In this document: positions 15,467-22,573 of the stretch, in pieces
Layout: the number at the start of each line of letters is the position of its first letter
How positions within the stretch are numbered: position 1 is the stretch's first letter
Assembly: GCA_903927615.1 (NCBI GenBank)
Contig: CAIYNU010000070.1
Coordinates: 1-37,435 of the forward strand
Reading direction: 5' to 3'
Length of the DNA: 37,435 bases
Origin: an uncultured Rhodospirillales bacterium
GTDB taxonomy: Bacteria; Pseudomonadota; Alphaproteobacteria; Azospirillales; Azospirillaceae
Translations under genes and position numbers: made by a program
Notes under the pieces: generated by a model
Told to the model about the DNA's origin: nothing
Databases searched by the model: none
What the model saw: the letters and a program-made list of their open reading frames with translations, nothing else

Positions 15467-16506
15467 AGGTTCTTCAGGTCATGGCCGGGGGCGAGCATGG
15501 CGGCGCCGAGACCATGTATTCCGACAGCGTGGTGGCTTTGCATCAGGCCGGGGTCAAACAACTGTTGGTGACCCGGCCGAATCGGCTGCGTGACGCCCTG
15601 TGGGCCGAACACGGACTGGCGGTCCGTCACGCCCGCTTTCCGTCGCCGGCGTTGGGTTGGCGGACCCGGCTGGTGCTGGCCCGGGCCATCCGTGACTTCA
15701 AACCCGATGTCTGTCACTTTTGGATGGGGCGGGCCGCCAGTTATGCCCGGCGCGGCGCGGTGCCCAACATCGGCTGGTTCGGCGGACCCTACGACCTGAG
15801 ATACTATCGCAATTGCCAGTTTTTCATCGGCGTCACCCACGACCTGGCGCGGCACATCGTGGCCGGCGGGGCGCCGCCGGAAGCCACCGCTTGCATCCAT
15901 ACCTTTGCCGATTTGCCCCAGGCGGTTGCGGTGGATCGGGCCAGCTTGGACACGCCGCCGGGGGTGCCGGTGCTGCTGTCTCTGGCCCGGCTGCACTATA
16001 ATAAGGCGCTTGACGTGCTGCTGAAGGCGCTGGTCCAGGTGCCGGCGGCCCATCTGTGGCTGGCCGGCGAGGGGCCGTTGCGCGAGGATCTGGCGGGGTT
16101 GGCGCGGGACCTGGGCGTGGCCGGGCGGGTCAGGTTTCTGGGCTGGCGGACCGATCGCGCGGCCTTGCTGGCCGCGTCTGACGTGTGTGTGTTTCCCTCC
16201 CGGATCGAGCCGTTCGGCACGGTCATGGTCGAGGCCTGGGCCGCCGGGGTGCCGCTGGTGACGGCCGCCGCCGCCGGTCCCAAAGCTTATGTCGAGCCCG
16301 AGCGGAACGGCCTGTTGGTCGAGGTGGATGACGTGGACGGTTTGGCGGCGGCGATCAACCGGTGCCTGGGCGATCCGGCGCTTCGTCAACGGCTGGTGGA
16401 CGGCGGGCGCCGCACCTATGAAGGCCAGTTCACCCGCGAGGTGTTGGTCCGCGACCTGCTGGCGTTCTACCGGAAGGCCCGGGATGCCGGTCCGCCGGTG
16501 TGGTAG
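15463..16506 (+). CDS. Glycosyltransferase family 4
   Basis: A 347-aa retaining GT-B glycosyltransferase. The N-terminus (KVLQVMAGGEHGGAETMY) shows the family-typical Gly-rich acceptor loop. VLLSLARLHYNKALDVLLKAL and the E-x7-E motif within SRIEPFGTVMVEAWAAGVPLV are the C-terminal donor-binding elements. It has no membrane segment and probably acts on the cytoplasmic face of the inner membrane. The ATG overlaps the stop of the GT9 gene by four bases and is preceded by GAGGAGAGG, which makes the start secure. The sugar and acceptor are unknown; the pairing suggests LPS core or a similar glycan. Confidence 0.9.
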   Translation: MKVLQVMAGGEHGGAETMYSDSVVALHQAGVKQLLVTRPNRLRDALWAEHGLAVRHARFPSPALGWRTRLVLARAIRDFKPDVCHFWMGRAASYARRGAVPNIGWFGGPYDLRYYRNCQFFIGVTHDLARHIVAGGAPPEATACIHTFADLPQAVAVDRASLDTPPGVPVLLSLARLHYNKALDVLLKALVQVPAAHLWLAGEGPLREDLAGLARDLGVAGRVRFLGWRTDRAALLAASDVCVFPSRIEPFGTVMVEAWAAGVPLVTAAAAGPKAYVEPERNGLLVEVDDVDGLAAAINRCLGDPALRQRLVDGGRRTYEGQFTREVLVRDLLAFYRKARDAGPPVW

Positions 16507-16564
16507 GACGGTCCCGGGGATGTTTTTTCGTTGATCTTGCGGGCCGGTGATCGCACTCTCCCGG

Positions 16565-16634
16565 CATAGATGACGCAAGGTCATCGGTGACGCAAAGTCA
16601 TCGGTGACGCAAAGTCATAGATGATGCAAAGTCA
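16565..16634 (+). repeat. Four-copy 17-bp repeat with TGAC-N5-GTCA palindromes upstream of pilZ
   Basis: Four 17-nt units follow each other without gaps: 16565-16581, 16582-16598, 16599-16615 and 16616-16632. Each contains TGACGCAAAGTCA or a near match, a TGAC-N5-GTCA palindrome, at 16571-16583, 16588-16600, 16605-16617 and 16622-16634 (the last begins TGAT). The second and third units are identical. The array ends about 30 nt before the pilZ start codon and abuts its ribosome binding site, so it is well placed to be an operator array in the promoter or leader. Confidence 0.88.
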
Positions 16635-16663
16635 GGGTGCGGCAATCACCGGAGGCGCTGCCG

Positions 16664-17011
16664 ATGTCCATGTCCGTTTCGGTGTCGATGGCGTCCAATC
16701 GCCGACGTCACGACAGGCACCTGAGCGATAATGCGCTGTTCGTGGTGGCCGGGAAACCGGCCCGGCTGGTCGACTGGTCGTTCGGCGGACTGGCCTTGCG
16801 GATGGATGAGCCGGCGGACTTTGTGGTCGCCGAGGAGGTCGATATCCGGGTCTTCGATGCCGATGTGGGGGTGTGGGAGTCCCTGCAAGGTCACATCCGG
16901 CGCATCGACGCCAAAGGCGTGGTCGGGGTGGCGTTGGCCGACGACGGTGAAGCGTCGGTCCGCATTCTGTTGAGGCTGTTCGGTCATCGGATGCGGGCGA
17001 ACCGGGGCTGA
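16664..17011 (+). CDS. PilZ-domain protein (putative c-di-GMP receptor)
   Basis: A 115-aa stand-alone PilZ protein, a family that binds cyclic di-GMP and passes the signal to motility, surface polysaccharide or other targets. The RxxxR element is NRRRHDRH (residues ~12-19) and the second motif is the D-x-S-x-x-G-type sequence in VDWSFGGLAL (residues ~36-45); both c-di-GMP-binding motifs look intact. The ATG at 16664 is preceded by GGAGG at about eight bases; the longer upstream reading has no ribosome site and would begin inside the repeat array. A hemerythrin gene follows after 42 nt on the same strand, suggesting an operon that joins c-di-GMP and oxygen responses. The gene order is observed; the functional link is inferred. 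Confidence 0.85.
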   Translation: MSMSVSVSMASNRRRHDRHLSDNALFVVAGKPARLVDWSFGGLALRMDEPADFVVAEEVDIRVFDADVGVWESLQGHIRRIDAKGVVGVALADDGEASVRILLRLFGHRMRANRG

Positions 17012-17053
17012 GCGCGGCGGTCGAAGGACGGCGGGCGGAGTCGTGGGGACGCG

Positions 17054-17476
17054 ATGGCAATTGAATGGACCGATGACCTGTCGGTGGGGCACAGCGTGGT
17101 GGATGATCAGCACAAGGCGCTGATCGGTCAACTCAACGACCTGATCATCGTGGTGACCCAGGCGCTGTCGGAGCCGTCGGTGGGCATGACCCGGGTGGTG
17201 GCGCAGGGCGCCCTCTTTTTCGCCAGCTTTAAGGAACATTCCGAGAGCGAAGAGTCGTTCATGCGCCAGCTCTGGTATCAGCGGGTGGACGCGCACGCCC
17301 GACACCACCAGTTATTTATCGATACGTTGCGGACGTTGTTGGTGGAAGACCCCAATCTTGACGCCATTGAAATCAATCTGCCGTTCATCGAATCGGCGGT
17401 GATCGATCATCTGGAACGGGATGACCGGGATTTTGGCGAACACTTAAAACGCCACGGTATGTTCGGAAAGTCGTGA
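17054..17476 (+). CDS. Bacteriohemerythrin (single domain)
   Basis: A 140-aa hemerythrin with a complete ligand set: VDDQH, EHSESEESFM (His and Glu four apart), DAHARHHQLF (two His four apart) and IDHLERDD (His and Asp five apart). The N-terminal IEWTDDLSVGH opening is standard for bacteriohemerythrins. It lies 42 nt downstream of the PilZ gene in the same orientation and probably shares its promoter and the repeat array. Two hairpins follow between it and the convergent YceI gene. It is predicted to be a cytoplasmic oxygen-binding protein. Confidence 0.92.
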   Translation: MAIEWTDDLSVGHSVVDDQHKALIGQLNDLIIVVTQALSEPSVGMTRVVAQGALFFASFKEHSESEESFMRQLWYQRVDAHARHHQLFIDTLRTLLVEDPNLDAIEINLPFIESAVIDHLERDDRDFGEHLKRHGMFGKS

Positions 17477-17522
17477 CCGCGCCATTGACCGGCCGGCGGG
17501 GCTTGGGGGGCGCGGGCCGATC

Positions 17523-17576
17523 GGAGCGCCCATGCGCTCCCAGGAAACGCCACCCCTCTTGGGGATGGCGTTTCCT
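17523..17576. terminator. Two hairpins between convergent hemerythrin and YceI genes
   Basis: The first pairs GGAGCGC (17523-17529) with GCGCTCC (17534-17540). The second pairs AGGAAACGCCA plus CCCC (17542-17556) with GGGG plus TGGCGTTTCCT (17561-17576), a 15-bp stem with one bulged A and a four-base loop. The strong symmetry suggests bidirectional termination or mRNA 3'-end protection. Confidence 0.65.
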
Positions 17577-17585
17577 ACGCAGAGG

Positions 17586-18221
17586 TCAGGGCGTGCGGTC
17601 GAACTCGCCGCTGATGGTCAGCGTCACCAGATCGCCGACGGCGGGAAGGTAGGCACTGATCCCAAAGTCCGAACGCTTCAGGGTGCCGGTGGCGCTGAAG
17701 CCCAGGACATAGGCCTTGGTCATGGGATTGGTTCCGCCGCCCGCGAAGCTGGCGGTGAGCGTTACTGGCTTGGTTGTGCCGTGCAGGGTCAGGTCGCCGG
17801 TGATGGTTCCGGTGGTCGGGCCGGTCACGGTAATTTTTGTGGATTTGAAGGCGGCGTTGGGGAATTTCGCCACATCGAAGAAGTCCGGCGACTTCAGGTG
17901 GGTATCGAGCTTGGGATTGGTGGTGTCGATCCCGTTGAGATCGATCGCCACCTCGAGGTCGCTGGCCGCAGGGGCCTTGGGATCGAAGGTTAGTTTGGCG
18001 TCAAAGCTGGTGAACAGGCCATAATAGGTCGAAAAGCCAAAGTGGCTGGTGGAAAAGATGATCTTGGCATGGTTTTTGTCGATGACGAAGTGGCCGCCCT
18101 CGACTTTGCTGAGATCTGTGGTCGGGGCATTTTGCGCCGGCGCCGGCGTGGTGAAGGCCAGGATGGACAGGATGGACAGGATGGACAGGATGGACAGGGC
18201 GGCGATGGGGGCGAATCTCAT
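17586..18221 (-). CDS. YceI-family periplasmic lipid-binding protein
   Basis: A 211-aa YceI-like protein, an exported lipocalin-like barrel that binds polyprenyl or quinone-type lipids in characterised members. A Sec signal peptide occupies about residues 1-29, ending near PAPAQ-NAP. The mature part shows the family pattern HFVIDKNHAKIIFSTSHFGFSTYYGLF, DTTNPKLDTHLKSPDFFDVAKFP, GDLTLHGTTKPVTL and FGISAYLPAVGDLVTLTISGEF. The hydrophobic core of the signal peptide is a repeated Ile-Leu-Ser triplet encoded by four exact copies of a 9-bp unit. The start ATG at 18221 has only a weak AAGG site. It is convergent with the PilZ-hemerythrin pair. A quinone-related role would fit the rquA locus but is speculative. 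Confidence 0.9.
   Translation of the reverse strand: MRFAPIAALSILSILSILSILAFTTPAPAQNAPTTDLSKVEGGHFVIDKNHAKIIFSTSHFGFSTYYGLFTSFDAKLTFDPKAPAASDLEVAIDLNGIDTTNPKLDTHLKSPDFFDVAKFPNAAFKSTKITVTGPTTGTITGDLTLHGTTKPVTLTASFAGGGTNPMTKAYVLGFSATGTLKRSDFGISAYLPAVGDLVTLTISGEFDRTP
18161..18196 (-). repeat. 9-bp microsatellite in the YceI signal-peptide coding region
   Basis: GGATGGACA (plus-strand reading) is repeated four times exactly at 18161-18196, giving the residues Ile-Leu-Ser repeated in the signal peptide. Copy-number change by slippage would keep the frame while lengthening or shortening the hydrophobic core. Confidence 0.95.
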
Positions 18222-18563
18222 GGTCAGACCTTTGGTGAGGGTGGTCGGGCTCGATGGTCAAGCCATAGCCCACGGTGCCGGCCGGCACAAAAGCTGATAT
18301 GGAAACACACCGTTCCAGAACCGAGGAAAGTCGCGATCACCGTCGGTGCGGCTGAAGCGGTCGCGGTCCGAGGCCGGCCGGCGGCAACGCGGAAAATCCT
18401 GCCGCGTGCCTGAGTATCTCCTTGATTCCCCCCCTGAACCCGGACAAGCTGTCGACTGTTCTCCTAGATTGGGTGCTGTTCAGGTTCCGGAGCCTCTCTG
18501 CCGCTTATGGCGCGCCTCACCCCCAGCGGTTGTTCAGGCGGAGAGGTTAATTGGAGTTTTCTG
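18222..18563. other. Noncoding gap between the YceI and GGDEF genes
   Basis: No gene is supported in these 342 nt, which should carry the divergent promoters of the YceI gene (minus) and the GGDEF gene (plus). A 14-bp perfect palindrome, GTGCCGGCCGGCAC, lies at 18275-18288 about 55 nt upstream of the YceI start and could be a regulator site. Confidence 0.45.
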
Positions 18564-19616
18564 ATGACGACAAATTACAACGACTGGTTTCGCATATTGG
18601 AGAATGCCGAGCCGCGCAGCGCCAAGCTTGCGGATCGCACCTTTGAAAAGCTGGCAAAGGAGAGGATGACCCCTACGCCCGAGAATTACGCACTCTGGTA
18701 CACCTATTTTGCCGGGTACCAGCCTGACCTCAATCGGGCCATCGACCAAATGGAAAAGAACGGCCAGCCCTTCACGCCGTTGCGCTGTGAAGATCTGGTC
18801 AAGAGGTTCTTTCGCTTCGACGCCGAGGCCCATGCGGTGCGCTCGGCGGGTGATAAGACCCAAGAGGCGATTGCCAAAGTCCTGAAAACCATCAAGACCA
18901 GCTTGAGCGACACCGGCCGCTATCAGGGCGCCGTGGAAAATCTGCAAAATACGCTGGAACAACCGATCAGCATGGACCGGCTGCGGACGGTGGTTGCCAG
19001 TGTCGTCGTCGAAATGAGGACGATGGTCACCGAGCAGGAGCAACTGCGCCAGCAACTGGATCTGGCGTCCGGCGAACTGGCGTCGTTGCGGACCAACCTG
19101 GACACGGTCCGGCGTCAGGCCGAGACCGATGCCCTCACCGGCATCGCCAATCGTCGGGCCTTCGATCAGACGCTGAAGCAGGCGGTGGGGGCGGCGGTTC
19201 GCGGCCGGACCCCGCTGTCCGTGCTGTTGCTCGATATCGATCACTTCAAGAAATTCAACGACAGTTTCGGCCACTCCCTTGGCGATCAGGTGCTCAAGGT
19301 GGTGGCGCGCTTGTTGGCCCAGAGTGTCGAAGACCGCGGCACGCCGGCCCGCTATGGTGGGGAAGAATTCGCCATCGTGTTGCCCCGGTTCGGCCTTGGC
19401 GAAGCCAAAAAACTGGCGGAAAGCATCCGGGTCGGGATTGCCTCCAAACAAATCGCCAGTCGGGAAGGCGGCCAGAACTACGGCTCGATTACCCTGTCGG
19501 CGGGCGTTGCCGAATATACCGCCAGCGAATCCATCGGCAGTCTGATCGATCGGGCCGACGAGGCGCTCTATAAGGCAAAAAGCGGCGGTCGCAACCGGGT
19601 CCAGGCGGCGGAATAG
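18564..19616 (+). CDS. Diguanylate cyclase (GGDEF domain)
   Basis: A 350-aa soluble protein predicted to make c-di-GMP from two GTP. Residues ~1-75 form a helical N-terminal domain (TFEKLAKERMTPTPENYALWYTYFAGYQPDLNRAI) seen in several alphaproteobacterial cyclases. A coiled region (to ~190) leads to the GGDEF domain (~190-345) with DALTGIANRRAF, LLLDIDHFKKFND and the active-site GGEEF within ARYGGEEFAIVLP. The inhibitory I-site (RxxD before the active site) is absent; the aligned positions are Glu and Gly, so feedback inhibition may be lacking. The ATG at 18564 has GGAG before it and starts the conserved region. The nearby PilZ gene is a candidate receptor and the convergent REC-PAS protein a possible partner. 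Confidence 0.92.
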   Translation: MTTNYNDWFRILENAEPRSAKLADRTFEKLAKERMTPTPENYALWYTYFAGYQPDLNRAIDQMEKNGQPFTPLRCEDLVKRFFRFDAEAHAVRSAGDKTQEAIAKVLKTIKTSLSDTGRYQGAVENLQNTLEQPISMDRLRTVVASVVVEMRTMVTEQEQLRQQLDLASGELASLRTNLDTVRRQAETDALTGIANRRAFDQTLKQAVGAAVRGRTPLSVLLLDIDHFKKFNDSFGHSLGDQVLKVVARLLAQSVEDRGTPARYGGEEFAIVLPRFGLGEAKKLAESIRVGIASKQIASREGGQNYGSITLSAGVAEYTASESIGSLIDRADEALYKAKSGGRNRVQAAE

Positions 19617-19652
19617 CCGCCGGTTGAAAGCGCCGCCGGTCTGGACGGCGAG

Positions 19653-19680
19653 CGAGCAACCCGGTGCCTGCGGTTGCTCG
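19653..19680. terminator. Hairpin between convergent GGDEF and REC-PAS genes
   Basis: CGAGCAACC (19653-19661) pairs with GGTTGCTCG (19672-19680) over a ten-base loop, ending exactly where the minus-strand gene stops. There is no clear T-run on either side. Confidence 0.5.
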
Positions 19681-20856
19681 TCAAATCTCCCTTTGCGTGT
19701 CCTTACGCTCTGGTCTGATATAGCGAAGGGTGCCGCCGGTGCCGGTGCGGTACTGATGGAAGTAGAGTGACGGGTTTTCCCGGGTCTGTTCGCGGATCGG
19801 CAGGTCGGACAGCAGCTTTTCATTGCGCCATTCGGCCAGCCAGTCGTTGATGCGCCCGTCGGCCGCGGTAAAGAAGCCCTGTTCGGCTGCGATGCGCAGA
19901 ATCTCGATGAAGGTCGTGCCGGGGACAAAGGCCTCGCCGGGGACCGGCAGCAGGCTCAGCGCCCGGTCGTTGGCGAGCAGCAGGCGGTCGTGGTCATCGA
20001 AGATCATGACACCGCCCGGGAACGACGCGATGGAATCGGTCAGAATCGCCAGCATGTGTCCGGCAAACTGGGCCGACTCGAGTTCTTCGGTGACATCGGT
20101 GGCGACGGTGCGATAGCCCAGGAACTTTCCCGAGCGGGAATAGACCGGCTTGCCGCTGAGTCGCAGGATGCGCTCGGGGGCTGCGATCAGCCTGACGGCC
20201 AGGTTGCGATAGGGTTGGCGGCGCTCGACATACTCGACATATTGCGCGATTTTATCGCCGTCATCATCGGCCACCAGCAGTTCCATCCAGGTGCGTCCGA
20301 TGAAACTGTCCGGGTCGATGTCCATCAGGTCGCGCAGGCGCTCGGAGACCCAGGTGATCTGGTGGGTGGCGTCGGTTTCGCTGAACCAGTCGCCGGCGAT
20401 CTCGGCAAAATCGCGAAACCGTTGCTCGCTCCTGGCCAGGCGTTCCGCGGCACGGTGGCGTTCCACCGCGTATTGCAGCGCCCGCACCACATGGCGTCCC
20501 TGGTCTTCCCCCTTCAGCAAAAACCCCTGGGCACCCGCCTTCATGGCCCGGTGCGCCAGCAGCGTGTCGTCGGCGGAGGTCATCACGATGACCGGCAATG
20601 TCGATTCGGCCCGCAGGCTGCGCAGGGTATCGATGCCGTCGGAATCCGGCAGGTTGAGATCGACCAGCAGGACATCGTGCCGGCGCGGGGTCAGGGTCGC
20701 CTTGGCTTGGGCGAGGGTGCCGGTGGTGGTGAGCACGAATTCGCCCCCGCCCTCGTGCTCGAGAACGCTCGACAGGAGATCCACGAATGATTCGTCGGGG
20801 TCGACGACCAGAACGCGCGTCGGACCGGTGGTGGGAACCGACCTCAAGCTGGGCAT
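19681..20856 (-). CDS. Response regulator with receiver and two PAS domains, no output domain
   Basis: A 391-aa protein with an N-terminal receiver domain (~12-130): phosphoacceptor Asp66 in VLLVDLNLPDSDG and Lys115 in FLLKGED. A PAS domain follows (~145-265: FAEIAGDWFSETDATHQITWVSERLRDLM), then a second PAS-like domain (~275-385: SIASFPGGVMIFDDHDRLLLANDRAL, a PAS_7-like form). No kinase, GGDEF, EAL or DNA-binding domain is present, so it probably works by protein contact. It lies downstream of cheR on the same strand with a 208-nt gap that may hold its own promoter. A plausible role is an output or adaptor of the chemosensory operon; this is inference from position. Confidence 0.85.
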   Translation of the reverse strand: MPSLRSVPTTGPTRVLVVDPDESFVDLLSSVLEHEGGGEFVLTTTGTLAQAKATLTPRRHDVLLVDLNLPDSDGIDTLRSLRAESTLPVIVMTSADDTLLAHRAMKAGAQGFLLKGEDQGRHVVRALQYAVERHRAAERLARSEQRFRDFAEIAGDWFSETDATHQITWVSERLRDLMDIDPDSFIGRTWMELLVADDDGDKIAQYVEYVERRQPYRNLAVRLIAAPERILRLSGKPVYSRSGKFLGYRTVATDVTEELESAQFAGHMLAILTDSIASFPGGVMIFDDHDRLLLANDRALSLLPVPGEAFVPGTTFIEILRIAAEQGFFTAADGRINDWLAEWRNEKLLSDLPIREQTRENPSLYFHQYRTGTGGTLRYIRPERKDTQREI

Positions 20857-21064
20857 TTCTTATCCCTCTTCGGCGCTTCTGACCGATGATGAGCATTACC
20901 CCACCGGCTACCGCTCCGGCAAGGTCCGACGGTCTTCAGGGGCGTCGGCGTCGGCGAAAAAACAGTATAGCGGCTTGCGATATTATGCTCAATGTCTATA
21001 ACATAGGGTCCGGCGAAATCGTGTCGGGAAACATTTTCAGCCGTTTCCATCATGATGGCGGTCC

Positions 21065-22114
21065 CTATCCCTTTTGATAGATCACGGTCGACGGTCCCCA
21101 ATGGGCTTTGAAGAGATTGGGGTCGTCGGGAACATCGGTCGGCCCGAAAACCGCGAAACCGCCGGCGTTCAACACCGAGTGAATCAACTTGAAGACCCGG
21201 CGCCGACCGGCCGCATCGAAATAAATGAGGACGTTTCGACAGAACACAATGTTTGCCTGGTCGACCGGCGCGGGTCCGTTTAACAGGTTGAATTGTTGAA
21301 ACCGGACCAGGCGTCGGATGTCGGGATGAACCTGCCAGGAGGCCCCGCCTTCGATGGACGAGTCGCCCTTCCCGGTCCGCTCGAAGAAGCGCCAGCAATG
21401 TTGGGGCAAGTTGCGGAAGGGGCCCAGCCCGAACTCGTGGTAAACCGCGGCCTGGGCGGTGCGGATCGCCTGCCGGGACAGGTCCGAGCCCACCACTTCG
21501 ATCACCCACGGGCGAAGGGTACGCACGTGGCCGGTGGCATCAATCACCGCCTCGCCGGCTGCGGCCAGCGCGTCCACGGCCAGCATGGCCAGGGAATAGG
21601 CTTCCTCGCCGGTCGAGCACGCGGCGGACCACAGGCGCAAGGCGGGGCGCGGCTGGGTCTTTTGTTCGGCGATCACCCGCGTCATCGCGTGCCGGCGCAC
21701 AAAGTCGAACTGACCGGGGTCGCGCATGAAGTAGGTCTCGTGGACGGTCAGCAGTTCGACGAAAGACAACCACTCGGGATCGTTGGAATCGAGTCCGGCC
21801 AGGTGATCCAGCCACGAGCCGAGCTTGCCCGGCGGTTGGGACCCGGCGATTTTCTCGAGTTTGGTCCGAACCGATCCGTTCACGGCAAATCCGACCCGCC
21901 GGCCGACCTCGGCCGAGAGCCAGGAAACGGCATCGGCCAACGAGGGGGCGCCGCCGCTGACCGGCGGTGGATTGGCGGTTTTTGCGCCCCCGGGCGGTGA
22001 GATCGGCGATCGCGGCGTCAGCAGCATGGCCCGCATGGCGTCTAATTGTTGTTGCAGCGCCAAGCCCGGGGGAAGCGGCAGAGATCGGCTATTGCCCATG
22101 GTTGAGCCTGACAC
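21065..22114 (-). CDS. cheR: Chemotaxis protein methyltransferase CheR
   Basis: A 349-aa SAM-dependent methyltransferase that methylates receptor glutamates for adaptation. After a Pro-rich N-terminal extension (~1-60) come the CheR N-domain (~60-120), then LTVHETYFMRDPGQF, the SAM-binding LRLWSAACSTGEEAYSLAML (~160-180), VVGSDLSRQAI and IVFCRNVLIYFD (~285-297). No tetratricopeptide tail is present. The GTG at 22114 begins seven bases before the end of the cheW stop region, and an ATG at 22099 is an equally possible start because neither has a clear ribosome site. It is the last gene of the chemosensory set. Confidence 0.92.
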   Translation of the reverse strand: MSGSTMGNSRSLPLPPGLALQQQLDAMRAMLLTPRSPISPPGGAKTANPPPVSGGAPSLADAVSWLSAEVGRRVGFAVNGSVRTKLEKIAGSQPPGKLGSWLDHLAGLDSNDPEWLSFVELLTVHETYFMRDPGQFDFVRRHAMTRVIAEQKTQPRPALRLWSAACSTGEEAYSLAMLAVDALAAAGEAVIDATGHVRTLRPWVIEVVGSDLSRQAIRTAQAAVYHEFGLGPFRNLPQHCWRFFERTGKGDSSIEGGASWQVHPDIRRLVRFQQFNLLNGPAPVDQANIVFCRNVLIYFDAAGRRRVFKLIHSVLNAGGFAVFGPTDVPDDPNLFKAHWGPSTVIYQKG

Positions 22115-22120
22115 GTCTGC

Positions 22121-22549
22121 TCACTCTGTGGGGACAGCGGAGACCAGCGCCGAAACCGCTCCCCGGCGCACTCTCAATAGGCCCGCCCGCCGATCGTCGG
22201 TGACCAGCAGGCCGTCAAAGGCCCGGGCCAGGGCCGACGGCAAGGGTGGGAGGGGCCGGAACGCGGTATCCTCCAGGCGAAGCATCGGGCCGGCATCATC
22301 GACATCCAGAATGAAGGTTCCGTGATCGGCCGCGTCGAGCACGAGGGCCATCGGACGTGACCCGACGCCCCCACCAAGAGCCTCGGGCAAATCAATAATC
22401 GGCAGGGTTTGGCCACGCCAGAGGCGATGGCCGGGACATCCGGCGACGCTATCTTCCCGTTGATTGGTCATCACGTCCCGGATTTCCTCACTGTGAACCA
22501 GCAGAGTATAACCCGCAGCCTTGACCTGAAGATAGGCGCCCATCGCCAT
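22121..22549 (-). CDS. cheW: CheW-like coupling protein
   Basis: A 142-aa protein with one CheW domain, the SH3-like adaptor that connects receptors to CheA. YLQVKAAGYTLLVHSEEIRDVM matches the start of the domain and HRLWRGQTLPIIDLPEALGG the central conserved turn and strand. The sequence is more diverged than classical CheW, but its position between cheA (24 nt upstream) and cheR (contiguous) supports the call. It is the fourth CheW-type unit encoded outside CheA in this set, with the triple-CheW protein. Confidence 0.82.
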   Translation of the reverse strand: MAMGAYLQVKAAGYTLLVHSEEIRDVMTNQREDSVAGCPGHRLWRGQTLPIIDLPEALGGGVGSRPMALVLDAADHGTFILDVDDAGPMLRLEDTAFRPLPPLPSALARAFDGLLVTDDRRAGLLRVRRGAVSALVSAVPTE

Positions 22550-22573
22550 GTCCCCCCATTTTACTGGCGACGA

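Noticed and set aside
16565-16632. CRISPR-like array
   Set aside because: Units are 17 bp and directly adjacent with no spacers, so it is a tandem repeat, not a CRISPR.
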